DNA of 64,000 nucleotides from Arthrobacter sp. MSA 4-2. GTDB taxonomy: Bacteria; Actinomycetota; Actinomycetes; Actinomycetales; Micrococcaceae. Of this stretch, positions 25,346 to 34,396 are shown one piece after another. A model generated the notes under the pieces. It was not told where the DNA came from and did not search any database. It saw only the letters and a list, made by a program, of their open reading frames with translations. Position 1 is the first letter of the stretch; every line of letters starts with the position of its first letter. The stretch lies in contig NZ_JAEKGC010000004.1 in NCBI RefSeq assembly GCF_016405885.1, positions 186,001 to 250,000 on the forward strand. The letters run 5' to 3'. The position numbers were made by a program, and so were the translations under genes.

Positions 25346-25759
25346 CTAGGAGACGATGCCGGAGATCTGGTCCAGGGGGACCGTCGCGTCACCGACCTTG
25401 ACGCGGGGAACGGCGCCTTCGAAGGACACCGAGGACGCGATGCCGGTGACCTCCGTGCCGTCCTCCTTGGCATAGCTGACCTTCTTGCCGATGAGCGCGG
25501 CCGCGGCCGCTCTCATCTGCAGGCCGAAGGCCTCCTCGCCCTGGGCGGAGAGTTCGGTGAGCCGCTCCATCATGGCCAGCTGCGTGGTCTGGCCGATCAT
25601 GGCGTTGGTGTCCATGGGGGAGCCGGGGTCCTGGTGCTGCAGCTGCGTGACGAGCAGGGTCATGAAGACCTTGCTGTCCATCTGCTGCTGCGGCACGCGG
25701 GACGGCGCCGTGGCGTACATCCCGCCCGGGGCCGGCGCTGTTACTGGGTCGATCGGCAC
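25346..25759 (-). CDS. flgD: Hook cap protein FlgD
   Basis: FlgD caps the growing hook and is needed for FlgE polymerisation. The 137-residue protein shows the N-terminal signature SKVFMTLLVTQLQHQDPGSPMDTNAMIGQTTQLAMMERL and a short C-terminal beta domain. It is shorter than proteobacterial FlgD (about 220) because the FlnI-like domain is missing, as in many Gram-positive versions. The GTG start has GGAGA upstream and lies 14 bases after fliK. Confidence 0.92.
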   Translation of the reverse strand: MPIDPVTAPAPGGMYATAPSRVPQQQMDSKVFMTLLVTQLQHQDPGSPMDTNAMIGQTTQLAMMERLTELSAQGEEAFGLQMRAAAAALIGKKVSYAKEDGTEVTGIASSVSFEGAVPRVKVGDATVPLDQISGIVS

Positions 25760-25773
25760 GAGTTCTCCATTTC

Positions 25774-27489
25774 TCAGGCCATCACGTTCAGTGAAGGCGC
25801 GTCGTCGGAAAGGCGGGGGCGGCGGTCGGGCTGTGGGGTGTCGTCGTCCCGGCCTGCAGGGGACCGGCCCGGGTGCTGCTGGGAGGGACCGCGCCGCGAG
25901 CCCTCCGCGCCCGGTTCGCCGGGCTGGTTGCGGGAGGACAGGTCGAGGCTGGCGTTGAGGCCGGAGCCGGCCAGGTCCCGCTTGAGCTCGGCGAGCACCG
26001 CCTTCAGGGCGTCCCTGCCTCCATCGGTGGGAGCGAAGAGCTCGACCCGGACGCTGCTGTCCGCACCGATCATTGCGCGGACCGTCACCGGGCCGAGGTC
26101 CTCGGGGGTGACCTTCAGCACCAGAACGTGCTCGCCCGGGGCCTTGCCCGCCAGGGCCGTCACCGGCCGGGACAGCTGGGCGGCGAGGGCGGCCGGCGGC
26201 GGGGCGGGAGCAGCAGTGGTCCCGGCACCCGGCACTGGAGATACCGTCGGCGCCTGGAGGCCGCCGGCGCCAGGTTGGAGTCCCGGGACCGGCCCCTGCA
26301 GGTGCGGCGGGGGTCCCGCCGGGGCGGCCGGAGCCTGGCCGGCGGGCGCGGGGGCGCCGGGGGCCGGTGCAGCAGATGCGGACGCGCCGGTGGCGGTACC
26401 TGCGGTGTCGGCCTCCGCGGGGCCGGGGTGGAACGCCGCACCGGCGGAGGCCGGCGCAGCGGGATCGGAAGGCATGGCGGCGCCGGCCGCAGCCACGGGC
26501 TGCGGGCCTGCGGCCGGCACCGGCCCGGGGGCACCGGACGGCTGAGCGGCAGGTGCACCGGAAGCGGTGCCCGCTCCTGACGCGGCGGCAGGGGATGCCG
26601 TGGCGGGTGCCTGCCCGGCCAGCACCGGTGGCGGTGCTGCAGACGTCGGGACCCCGGGCCCTGCGCCCGCTCCAGCACCGGCGGGTGCGGAGGTAACTGC
26701 CCCGGCCGGGCCGGATGGAGTTCCTGCTGAGGCCGCCGTCCCGGCACCGGGCAGGACCTCCATGGGCGCCCCGCGGTGGGCGGAGGGCACGGTGTCCCCT
26801 CCGGTCGTCCCCGCGGTGGGCGGGCCGTCCGTGCCGGGTGCCTGGGTGCCGGCTGAAGACAGAACTGTGTCGGTGCCGGTGGTTCCGGTGGCCGTGGTCC
26901 CTTCCGGAGCGGAACCGCCAGAGGATACGAGACCCGGGGCGCCGAGCCCGACGCCGCCGGGAACCGGGTCGGCAGCTACCGTGCCGGCGGTTTCGGCTGC
27001 CGCGGCGGTGTCCTGTGCCGTGTGCCCGGAGGTGCCGTCGGTGGGTTCGGCCGCGCCGGCAGGTGCACCGGTCTGTGCGGTGCCATCGACCGTGCCGGAC
27101 GCCTGCGGGCCCGCACCGGGTCCGCCCACAACTGCCTCACCCGACGTTGTGCCGGTTGGGCCGGTGCGGGGATCGGCAGGTGCGGGGAAGTCGGCCGGGC
27201 GGCGCGCTCCGGCAGGATCCGGACGTCCGGATCTGCGGTCGCCCGCGGCGCGGTCGGTGGCACTGCGGTCGGCTTGGGCATTGCGGTCGTCCGAGGGATG
27301 GGCGGCCCCGGCACTGCGGTCGGACGCGGACCCCGGACGCCCGGCAGGGCGGGCCAGCGCCTCGCCGAGGGCCGAGGCGAAGGCCCCGGCCTCGCCGGCA
27401 TCCGATCCGCTGCGCGGCCGGGCCGCGGGGGCCGACGCGGGTGCGGACGCCCCGGCCGTCCCGCGCAGGCCCAGCGCCGAGCCGCTCAT
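25774..27489 (-). CDS. fliK: Hook-length control protein FliK
   Basis: FliK acts as a molecular ruler and triggers the FlhB switch. The ATG at 27489 overlaps the preceding stop (ATGA) and gives 571 residues. The first 440 are low-complexity Ala, Gly, Pro, Thr and Ser, as expected for an extended ruler. The conserved C-terminal switch domain is recognisable (HVLVLKVTPEDLGPVTVRAMIGADSSVRVELFAPTDGGRDALKAVLAELKRDLAGSGLNASLDLS). The identification rests on this domain and the position before flgD. Confidence 0.85.
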   Translation of the reverse strand: MSGSALGLRGTAGASAPASAPAARPRSGSDAGEAGAFASALGEALARPAGRPGSASDRSAGAAHPSDDRNAQADRSATDRAAGDRRSGRPDPAGARRPADFPAPADPRTGPTGTTSGEAVVGGPGAGPQASGTVDGTAQTGAPAGAAEPTDGTSGHTAQDTAAAAETAGTVAADPVPGGVGLGAPGLVSSGGSAPEGTTATGTTGTDTVLSSAGTQAPGTDGPPTAGTTGGDTVPSAHRGAPMEVLPGAGTAASAGTPSGPAGAVTSAPAGAGAGAGPGVPTSAAPPPVLAGQAPATASPAAASGAGTASGAPAAQPSGAPGPVPAAGPQPVAAAGAAMPSDPAAPASAGAAFHPGPAEADTAGTATGASASAAPAPGAPAPAGQAPAAPAGPPPHLQGPVPGLQPGAGGLQAPTVSPVPGAGTTAAPAPPPAALAAQLSRPVTALAGKAPGEHVLVLKVTPEDLGPVTVRAMIGADSSVRVELFAPTDGGRDALKAVLAELKRDLAGSGLNASLDLSSRNQPGEPGAEGSRRGPSQQHPGRSPAGRDDDTPQPDRRPRLSDDAPSLNVMA

Positions 27490-28172
27490 CGTGCGGCTCC
27501 CGCGGCGGCCGCGCCGAAGGAGGAGCCGGCGGGAAGGATGCGCCGGATGGCCGTGACGTTCCCGTCGTTCTCCCACGCGTCCCGGATCTGGATGGTCGAG
27601 CCGGGCTGGGGGGCGTCGACGGCCTTGCCGTTGCCCAGGTAGATCGACACGTGCCCGGTGTTGAAGGTGAACAGCAGGTCCCCGGGGCGGGCCTCGGCCA
27701 TCGAGGCCACGGGCGTGCCCTGGTTGACCTGGTCCCAGGTGGTGCGGGGCAGCTCGTAGCCGAGGTCCCGGAAGACGTGCTGGACGAAGCTTGAGCAGTC
27801 GAGCCCGGCCGCCGGGTCGTTGCCGCCCCAGATGTAGGGCAGGCCGAGGTATTTCCGGGCCGCGGCCTCCACCGAGGACGCCGACCCGCCGCCTGCGCCT
27901 CCCGCGGCCGGAGCGGCCGGAGCGGCCGGACCGGCGAGGCCGGGCACGCCGGGGACCGCGGACGCATCGGTGCCACCGGCGGTTACCCCGGCGTTCGACA
28001 GCGCCTCCGCGAACACTGACGCGTTGGCCGCCGCCTCCGCGGCCGCCGCGGGGGAGACCTGCCCGGTGCGGCCCGGGGCCTCGGCGGAGGCCGGGGCTCC
28101 CATTGAGGAATTGAGGGTACCGAGGGTGCCCTGGATCTGCTGGATCCGCTCAAGGGCGGCGGCCATGCTCAT
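27486..28172 (-). CDS. NlpC/P60 (C40) peptidase in the flagellar operon
   Basis: The last 130 residues of this 228-residue protein are an NlpC/P60 cell-wall peptidase domain: catalytic Cys in GLDCSSFVQHVF, His in FNTGHVSIYLGNG, and the preceding YLGLPYIWGGNDPAAG. These enzymes cut D-gamma-glutamyl-diaminopimelate links or related cross-links. The start has no signal peptide; the first 25 residues are helical (MAAALERIQQIQGTLGTLN), followed by an Ala/Gly/Pro linker. It overlaps fliJ and fliK by four bases each, so it probably makes the hole for the rod in place of FlgJ and is likely exported by the flagellar apparatus (inference). Confidence 0.85.
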   Translation of the reverse strand: MSMAAALERIQQIQGTLGTLNSSMGAPASAEAPGRTGQVSPAAAAEAAANASVFAEALSNAGVTAGGTDASAVPGVPGLAGPAAPAAPAAGGAGGGSASSVEAAARKYLGLPYIWGGNDPAAGLDCSSFVQHVFRDLGYELPRTTWDQVNQGTPVASMAEARPGDLLFTFNTGHVSIYLGNGKAVDAPQPGSTIQIRDAWENDGNVTAIRRILPAGSSFGAAAAGAAR

Positions 28173-28600
28173 CGCCCGGCCCCCCGCGCCGCATGCCGGG
28201 CCGACGAGGTGAGTTCATCGAGGAACAGCTGCTCGGCGCGCAGATCGGCCGCGGCCTCGCGCACCGTGTGCTTCGCCTCGAGTTTTTCCAGCCCGATCGA
28301 GCGTGCCCGGGCAGTGGAAAACGCGGCCTGTGCCTGCTCGGCCGATTCCCGGCGGGTGCGTTCGAGCGTCTCAAGATCCGCGAGCAGGGTGCGCGCCGCG
28401 GCCCGGGATGCGGCGATCGCCGCGAGGGTCTCGGGGCTCGTGGGCTCCGACCCGGTGGTCTCGAGGTCCGTGCGTGCCTTCGCCTGCCGGTCGGCGGTTT
28501 CGGCGACCCGTGCGTTCGCCGCGGCGAGGTCGCCGGCGGCTTCATCCTGTTCGAGCTGGCGCAGGCGGAGCAGCCCGGCGAGCCGGAAGGTCTGAGTCAT
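28169..28600 (-). CDS. fliJ: Flagellar export chaperone FliJ
   Basis: FliJ is the coiled-coil stalk of the export ATPase complex. This 143-residue protein is nearly all helical with heptad-like Leu/Ala spacing (FRLAGLLRLRQLEQDEAAGDLAAANARVAETADRQAKAR). Sequence similarity within the family is weak; the assignment rests on length, coiled coil and tight position after fliI (ATGA overlap). Confidence 0.85.
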   Translation of the reverse strand: MTQTFRLAGLLRLRQLEQDEAAGDLAAANARVAETADRQAKARTDLETTGSEPTSPETLAAIAASRAAARTLLADLETLERTRRESAEQAQAAFSTARARSIGLEKLEAKHTVREAAADLRAEQLFLDELTSSARHAARGAGR

Positions 28601-29931
28601 TGGATACCTCCGAGGGATTGGGCGAGGAGGGCGAGTCGGTTCCAGGCATCCGCCGTCGGCGTCTGGTCGTCCATGCCCTGCTGAAGGAAGGCGTTGATCT
28701 GGTTTTCGTTGGCCAGGGCCGCGTCGACGAGCGGGTTGGAGCCGCTGCGGTAGGCGCCGACGTCGATCAGGTCCTGGGCCTGGCGCCGGGCGGCGAGGAC
28801 CTTCCGCAGGGTCAGGGCGAGGCTGCTGTATTCCTTCGGGTTGACCTTCGAGGCGACGCGGGAGATCGACCCGAGGACGTCGATCGAGGGGAAGTGCCCG
28901 GCCACGGCCAGCCGGCGGTCGAGGACGAGGTGGCCGTCGAGGATGGAGCGTGCGGCGTCGGCGATGGGTTCGTTGTGGTCGTCGCCGTCCACCAGCACCG
29001 TGTACATGCCGGTGACCGAGCCCGAGGTGTCAGTGCCGGCGCGTTCGAGCAGCCGGGAGAGCACGGAGAAGGTGGACGGCGGATACCCGCGGGTGGCGGG
29101 AGGCTCCCCGACGGACAGGCCGATCTCGCGCTGGGCCATGGCCACCCGGGTGAGAGAATCCATCAGCAGCACGACGTCGGCCCCGCGGTCGCGGAAGGAT
29201 TCGGCGATGCGGGTTGCCGTGAACGCCGCCCGCAGGCGCATCAGCGCGGGTTCGTCCGAGGTCGCGACGACGACGATGGAGCGGGCCAGGCCCTCGGCGC
29301 CCAGGTCGTCCTCAAGGAATTCGCGCACCTCCCGGCCGCGCTCGCCGACGAGCGCGATCACCGAGACCTCGGCGTCGGTGCCGCGGGCGATCATCGACAG
29401 CAGCGAGGACTTGCCGACGCCGGAGCCGGCGAACAGGCCCATCCGCTGGCCCTTGCCGATGGTGGTCAGGGTGTCGACCGCGCGCACGCCGGTGGCGAGG
29501 ACGTCGGTGATCCGGGCCCGTCCCATGGCGCTTGGGGATTCCTTGTCGAGTGCCACGAAGCCGTCGGCGTCCACCGGGCCGCGGCCGTCGATGGGCCGGC
29601 CCAGCCCGTCGAGCACCCGGCCGAAGAGCCCGGCGCCGGTGGGCACGAGGACGGCCGCCGTGGCGGCGCGCACGGGCAGGCCGGTGCCGAGGCCGCTGAC
29701 CGGGGCGAGCGGCATGCAGCGCAGCCGGGGCCCCTCGGCGGCGACGACCTCGGTGATGACCTCCCGGCCGCCGTCGCCGACGGTCAGCAGGTCCCCGACG
29801 GCGCCGGCCAGCCCGGACACCTCGAGGCCGAGCCCGACGACGGAGGTGACGGTGCCGACCTGTTCGGGGGCGCCCACGCGCACTGCGGTGGCGAAGCGTC
29901 CGGCGTGTGGCCGCCACGCCGTCGTACTCAT
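28597..29931 (-). CDS. fliI: Flagellar export ATPase FliI
   Basis: FliI is the F1-beta-like ATPase that helps unload substrates at the export gate. The ATG at 29931 overlaps the fliH stop and gives 444 residues. It has Walker A GSGVGKSS (near residue 170), GERGREVREF, Walker B VVLLMDSLTRVAMAQREIGLSVGEPPATRGYPPS, and the Arg-finger region. The start MSTTAWRPHAGRF... also fits the N-terminal docking helix for FliH. Confidence 0.96.
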   Translation of the reverse strand: MSTTAWRPHAGRFATAVRVGAPEQVGTVTSVVGLGLEVSGLAGAVGDLLTVGDGGREVITEVVAAEGPRLRCMPLAPVSGLGTGLPVRAATAAVLVPTGAGLFGRVLDGLGRPIDGRGPVDADGFVALDKESPSAMGRARITDVLATGVRAVDTLTTIGKGQRMGLFAGSGVGKSSLLSMIARGTDAEVSVIALVGERGREVREFLEDDLGAEGLARSIVVVATSDEPALMRLRAAFTATRIAESFRDRGADVVLLMDSLTRVAMAQREIGLSVGEPPATRGYPPSTFSVLSRLLERAGTDTSGSVTGMYTVLVDGDDHNEPIADAARSILDGHLVLDRRLAVAGHFPSIDVLGSISRVASKVNPKEYSSLALTLRKVLAARRQAQDLIDVGAYRSGSNPLVDAALANENQINAFLQQGMDDQTPTADAWNRLALLAQSLGGIQ

Positions 29932-30536
29932 GCGGCACCGCCGGCGAGGGCGGCGCGGACCCGGGCGACCGCGGTGCCGATGCGCGCGTCGAGGAACCCC
30001 TCGGGGTATTCGGCCACGGCGTCCCCCGCGGCCAGGGCGGGGTCGGCGACCAGCTGCACCTCCGGCGGGCATACCCCGGCCGCGGTCAGCCGCGCCAGGT
30101 CGGACGGGTGAAGCCGCACGGTGTGGACGGCGAAGGGCAGGGGTGCGTTCAGCGCCCGGGCCACGATTGACCGGGTGGAGTTCCCGCCGTCGGCCAGTTC
30201 GTAGCCGATCACCGCCTCGGCCAGCTCGAACGCCGCAGCGGTGAGGGCGTCCTCGACGGAGTGGATCACCGGGACGGAGGCGGCGGTGAGGGCGGAGGCC
30301 GCCGAGCGCAGCACCGCGAGGGCCGCGTCGATGCGCGCGGCCGTCGAGCGGGCCGCAGCGAGCCGTTCCTCCTCGGCCTGCTCCGCTGCCGCGGCGGCAT
30401 GGACCGCCGCCTCCCGGAGGCCGGCGGCGTAGCCTGCGGCGTGGCCGCGGACGCGGCTTTCGGCCTCGAGGCGTTCGCGCTCGGGATCGCGCAGCGAAGG
30501 GTAGGCGAGAGGGGAGAACGCCGGCTCAGTAGACAA
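29928..30536 (-). CDS. fliH: Flagellar assembly protein FliH
   Basis: FliH binds and restrains FliI and links it to the C-ring. The 202-residue protein has a helical, Glu/Ala/Arg-rich N-terminal stalk and a C-terminal domain (IVARALNAPLPFAVHTVRLHPSDL) typical of FliH/V-ATPase E subunits. The TTG start lies within the end of fliG (11-base overlap). Confidence 0.88.
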   Translation of the reverse strand: MSTEPAFSPLAYPSLRDPERERLEAESRVRGHAAGYAAGLREAAVHAAAAAEQAEEERLAAARSTAARIDAALAVLRSAASALTAASVPVIHSVEDALTAAAFELAEAVIGYELADGGNSTRSIVARALNAPLPFAVHTVRLHPSDLARLTAAGVCPPEVQLVADPALAAGDAVAEYPEGFLDARIGTAVARVRAALAGGAA

Positions 30537-31545
30537 GGTCGTCCTCCTCGCCGCGGCGCACGGTGATGGAGCCCTCTGCCTCGAGGGCGCGGATGGCGCG
30601 CACGATGTCGGCGCGGGCCTCCTCGACCTGGGAGGCGCGCACCGGCCCGGTGGCGTTCATCTCGGCCTGGAGCATTTCCTTGTTGCGCTCGGACACGTTC
30701 TTCTGGATGGTCTCGACGACGGCGGCGGGGGCCCCGCGCATCGCCACGGCGAGCAGCGCCGGATCGATGCCGCGCAGGATGGCCTGGATGTCGCGGCGTT
30801 CGAGCTTGACGATGTCGGCGAAGGTGAGCATCCGGGAGCGCACCTCCTCGGCCAGTTCCGGGTCGCGCTCCTCGAGCTCCTGGAGCAGGGCCTTCTCGAT
30901 GGCGACGTCGGAGCGGTTGATGATGTCCACAAGGGGCTGGATGCCGCCGACGGCCTCAAAGGTCTTCCGCGGCGCGAGGATCGCACCGGCCCGGAGCTTG
31001 AGGATGTCGGCGACGATCGTGAGCGCCTCGGGGGACGCCGCGCCCATGGTGGCGAGGCACTGGGCGACGTCGGCGCGCTGGGACTCGCCCAGGCCCGCCA
31101 GGACCGCCGACGCTGTGTCGGGCCGGAGGTGGGCGAGCACGAGGGCGATGGTCTGGGGGAGTTCGCCGTCGAGGATGCCCAGCAGCTGGCCGGGTTCGGC
31201 GTTGGCGAGGAACTCGAAGGACTTCCCGGCCATGGTGGAGGCCATCCGGGTCATCAGCCCGGCGGCCTTCTCCTGCCCGAAGGACGCCTGGAGCAGGCCG
31301 GCGGCGAAGTCCCGCCCGCCCCGGGCGGGGCGCTTGCCCTGGACCGTCACCTCGTGGAAGTCGATGATGACCTTCTCGGCGGTGTCGGGGTTCACCGAGC
31401 GCAGCTTCACGATCTCCGAGGCGACGTCCTCGGCCTCGGCTTCCGTGAAGTGCTGCATCACCTGCACCGCCCGCTCCTGGGACATCTGCATCAGGATGAC
31501 GGCGGCCTTCTGGATGCCGGTGAGGTCGATATCCGTTTCGCTCAT
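30526..31545 (-). CDS. fliG: Flagellar motor switch protein FliG
   Basis: FliG is the C-ring subunit that touches the stator and produces torque. The 339-residue length is normal. The N-terminal domain (DLTGIQKAAVILMQMSQERAVQVMQHFTEAEAEDVASEI) binds FliF; the C-terminal domain carries the charged torque helix (LERRDIQAILRGIDPALLAVAMRG). The ATG overlaps the fliF stop (ATGA). Confidence 0.96.
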   Translation of the reverse strand: MSETDIDLTGIQKAAVILMQMSQERAVQVMQHFTEAEAEDVASEIVKLRSVNPDTAEKVIIDFHEVTVQGKRPARGGRDFAAGLLQASFGQEKAAGLMTRMASTMAGKSFEFLANAEPGQLLGILDGELPQTIALVLAHLRPDTASAVLAGLGESQRADVAQCLATMGAASPEALTIVADILKLRAGAILAPRKTFEAVGGIQPLVDIINRSDVAIEKALLQELEERDPELAEEVRSRMLTFADIVKLERRDIQAILRGIDPALLAVAMRGAPAAVVETIQKNVSERNKEMLQAEMNATGPVRASQVEEARADIVRAIRALEAEGSITVRRGEEDDLVY

Positions 31546-33155
31546 ACCGGGACCTTTTCGTCCATCAGGTCACGCAGGTAGTCGGCCGTCTTCTTCGGGT
31601 CGCGGGCGGCGAGGGATTCGATCTCGTTGCGGGCCAGTTCGGCCGCGGCCGGTTCGGCCGGCGCGACCGGGGCCGGGGCCGACGGCAGCACCACGCCGAT
31701 CGACGACGTCGTGGGCGCCGGCTCGATCGGGGTGACGGCCGGCAGGTCAAGCTCGAACGGCGCCGCGAGCGGCCGCTCGCCCAGGTCGATCAGCTCACGG
31801 CGCTGGCGGCGGTTCCGCACGGCGAAGACGATCACGAGGACGAGCACCAGCAGCACGGCGCCGATGGCGTAGAACCCGGTGCGCAGCAGCTCGGCGTTCC
31901 GGGCGTCCGCCTCGGCGGCCTTGGCCTCGGCCAGGGCGGCGGCGGCCTCGTCGGCTCCTGCGGTGTTGAACGGCAGGACCTCGACAGCGACGGCGTCCCC
32001 GCGCTCTTCGTCGATGCCGGCGGCTGTGTTCACCAGCCCGGTCAGTGCGGCAAGGTCGAGGCCGCGGGCGGCCTCGGCGTCAAGGGCCACCGAGACGGTC
32101 TGCCGGTTGAGGGAGCCTGCGGGGATCGCGGTTGTCTCGGTCGTCTTGTTGAGCGCGTTGTTGCGGGTGCTGGTTTCGGAGTCGAAGGTGCCGTCGCCGT
32201 TGCCGCCGTCGGGCACGGCGATATTGTCAGGGCCCAGCACACCGGCTCCGCCGCCGCCGGTTCCGGTGTAGGTCTCGGTGGTCGTGGACTCGTTGAGCGC
32301 CGGGGCGTCCTCGGGGGTGGTGAAGGTTTCCTCGAGCCGCTCCCCGGACTCGTTGTTCATGTCCGCGGCGACGGCGACCGTCGCGTTGCCCGGGCCGACC
32401 ACCCGGTCGAGCATCGCTTGGACGGCGCCGGAGACGCGCTGTTCGTAGTTGGAGGCCTGCTTGTCGGAGGAGCCGGTGGCGCCGACGCCCACGGCAGACA
32501 GGACGGTGCCGCGCGAGTCAATGACGGCCACGTTCTTGGCCTGCATCCCCTCGAGGGAGGCCGAGGTCAGGTGGACGATGGCCTGCACCTGGTCGTCGCT
32601 GAGTTCGGCGGCGCTGCGGGTCTCGACGAACACCGAGGCGGTGGGGTCGGCCTTCTCCTTGGTGAACACCGTGGCCTCGGGAATGGCCAGCTGCACGGAG
32701 GCGGTCTTGACGCCCTCCATCCCCTCGATGGTGGCGGCGAGTTCCCCTTCGAGGGCCCGCTTGTAGGTGACGGACTGCTGAAACTCGGAGGAGGTCACGC
32801 CCATGTCGTCGAGCAGCGAGTAGCCGCCGGTAGATTCGGAAGGGAGCCCCGCGGAGGCGGCCTTCAGCCGCTGGTCGTACACGTTCGCCTCGGGCACGAG
32901 GATGGTGGAGCCGCCGCTGGTGATTTCGTAGGGCACCCCGTCGGTGCGCAGCTGCTCCACGATGATGCTTGCGTCCTCAGCCTGGAGCCCCGAGAACAGG
33001 GGGGTGTAGGCGGGCTTGGTGAGCCAGGAGGTGAGCAGGACGGAGCCGAGGACGAGGACGGCGACGCCGAGCAGGGCCAGGGTCTTCTGGGCCAGGGAGA
33101 ATTCCTTCATAGTCCCGGCCACGCGCGACATCGAGGCCGGCAGGAGGGAGGCCAT
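31542..33155 (-). CDS. fliF: Flagellar MS-ring protein FliF
   Basis: FliF builds the membrane ring on which the flagellum assembles. The 537-residue protein has an N-terminal span (KTLALLGVAVLVLGSVLLTSW), two ring-building YscJ/FliF domains (AYTPLFSGLQAEDASIIVEQLRTDGVPYEI), a Ser/Thr/Gly-rich linker, a second span (FYAIGAVLLVLVLVIVFAV) and a C-terminal FliG-binding helix. The start overlaps the fliE stop by one base (TGATG). Confidence 0.96.
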   Translation of the reverse strand: MASLLPASMSRVAGTMKEFSLAQKTLALLGVAVLVLGSVLLTSWLTKPAYTPLFSGLQAEDASIIVEQLRTDGVPYEITSGGSTILVPEANVYDQRLKAASAGLPSESTGGYSLLDDMGVTSSEFQQSVTYKRALEGELAATIEGMEGVKTASVQLAIPEATVFTKEKADPTASVFVETRSAAELSDDQVQAIVHLTSASLEGMQAKNVAVIDSRGTVLSAVGVGATGSSDKQASNYEQRVSGAVQAMLDRVVGPGNATVAVAADMNNESGERLEETFTTPEDAPALNESTTTETYTGTGGGGAGVLGPDNIAVPDGGNGDGTFDSETSTRNNALNKTTETTAIPAGSLNRQTVSVALDAEAARGLDLAALTGLVNTAAGIDEERGDAVAVEVLPFNTAGADEAAAALAEAKAAEADARNAELLRTGFYAIGAVLLVLVLVIVFAVRNRRQRRELIDLGERPLAAPFELDLPAVTPIEPAPTTSSIGVVLPSAPAPVAPAEPAAAELARNEIESLAARDPKKTADYLRDLMDEKVPV

Positions 33156-33460
33156 CAGGCCTGCATCCGCATGATCTCGTTGAACGCGTCGACGCCCTTG
33201 TTGCGGACGGCGGCGACGAGCTCAAGGGACACCGCGGCCCGCGTGGAGGCGATGGTGGCGTCGTGGATGTCGTCGAGGTTCCCGCTGGCGGCCTTCAGCG
33301 ACAGGGTGTCGGATGCGCCCGAGAGTGCCTGCACGTTGTCTACGGCCGCGGTGAGGACCGAGGCGAAGGCCGACCCGTCGGTGGAGGGGGCCGGGGCGGT
33401 GGCGGGCACATAGCCCGTGGCGGTGACCGCCTGGACGGGGGTCAGCGGTGCGGGGGCCAT
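33155..33460 (-). CDS. fliE: Flagellar rod/hook-basal body protein FliE
   Basis: FliE links the MS ring to the rod. The ATG at 33460 overlaps the flgC stop (TGATG) and gives 101 residues, the usual size. The conserved C-terminus is visible (DIHDATIASTRAAVSLELVAAVRNKGVDAFNEIMRMQA). The frame is open further upstream but overlaps flgC. Confidence 0.93.
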   Translation of the reverse strand: MAPAPLTPVQAVTATGYVPATAPAPSTDGSAFASVLTAAVDNVQALSGASDTLSLKAASGNLDDIHDATIASTRAAVSLELVAAVRNKGVDAFNEIMRMQA

Positions 33461-33852
33461 CAGGACCTTCCAATCTGCAGTGCGGCTTCGTAGGTGGTTT
33501 TGGCGCGGTCGACGACGGCGGCGTTGGCCTCGTAGCCGCGCTGGGCCATGATGAGCATCGACATCTGTTCGCCCATGTCGATGTCGGGGTAGCGGACGTA
33601 GCCGTCCTCGTCGGCCAGGGGGTGGTCGGGTTCGTGGACCATCCGCCCCTCGGCGTCGCCAAACTCCGCCCCGCGGACGTACACCCCGCCGACGCCGGCG
33701 CCCTCCTGCGCGACGATGTAGCGGGCCTGGAAGGCGGCGCCGTCGGTACTGGTGGCCGTGTTGATGTTGGCGAGGTTGTCCGAAACGGCGTCGAGCCACT
33801 TGCGGTGCACGGTGAGGGAGGTTCCGGCGATGCCGATCGCGTCGAAGGTCAT
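33460..33852 (-). CDS. flgC: Flagellar rod protein FlgC
   Basis: FlgC is a proximal rod subunit. The 130-residue protein has the rod signature near the start (GIAGTSLTVHRKWLDAVSDNLANINTATSTDGAAFQARYIV) and at the end (MSMLIMAQRGYEANAAVVDRAKTTYEAALQI). It overlaps flgB and fliE by one base each. Confidence 0.95.
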   Translation of the reverse strand: MTFDAIGIAGTSLTVHRKWLDAVSDNLANINTATSTDGAAFQARYIVAQEGAGVGGVYVRGAEFGDAEGRMVHEPDHPLADEDGYVRYPDIDMGEQMSMLIMAQRGYEANAAVVDRAKTTYEAALQIGRS

Positions 33853-34193
33853 CAGTGGGTCCTCATTGCCGTGCGGACATTGTTGAAGGTCCCTTCGACG
33901 GCGCGTGCCGCGAACTGGTAGCGCAGCACCGTGTCGATGTTCGAGAGGGTTTCGGTATCGAGGTTCACGTTGTTCCCGTTCAGCTTCGTCGGCTCCAGCG
34001 ACCGCTGCATCTCGCTCTGGGCCGCGCCGCTGCCGGCGCGGACGGAGGCGGTCAGGGCCTCTTCGAACTTGACGCGGCGGGCGGTGTAGCCGGGGGTGTT
34101 CACGTTGGCGATGTTGCTGGCGATGGCCTTTTGGCGCAGCGCCAGCCCGTCGAGCGCACTGTGAAGTCCCAGGGAGGTGATGGATTCGAACAC
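33852..34193 (-). CDS. flgB: Flagellar rod protein FlgB
   Basis: FlgB is the first proximal rod subunit. The GTG at 34193 gives 113 residues with the signature LDGLALRQKAIASNIANVNTPGYTARRVKFEEAL. The frame stays open upstream but through the promoter region; AAGG before the GTG and family length support this start. It is the first gene of the long hook-basal-body operon, with a leader of about 70 bases after its sigma-28 promoter. Confidence 0.93.
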   Translation of the reverse strand: MFESITSLGLHSALDGLALRQKAIASNIANVNTPGYTARRVKFEEALTASVRAGSGAAQSEMQRSLEPTKLNGNNVNLDTETLSNIDTVLRYQFAARAVEGTFNNVRTAMRTH

Positions 34194-34267
34194 GGCGGCC
34201 TGCCTTGAGGTGGAGGTGCAGACCGGTCGGCGGCCTGGGAGTATGAGCAACGGCTGCTCACCAATAC

Positions 34268-34294
34268 CTATCGGCGTCCGCTGCGGATCGGTAA
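34268..34294 (-). promoter_or_regulatory. Sigma-28 promoter of the flgB operon
   Basis: On the minus strand: -35 TTAC (34291-34294), 15-base spacer, -10 GCCGATAG (34268-34275). The -10 box is identical to that of fliM. Confidence 0.8.
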
Positions 34295-34396
34295 GGAAAC
34301 TTCGCGAAAGAATCCGGGTTCCGCCCGGGCACGACGCAGCTGCACCCGGAACCCTGACGCTGGACGGCGCCCCCGGTCCCTGACACCCTTGGAAAC

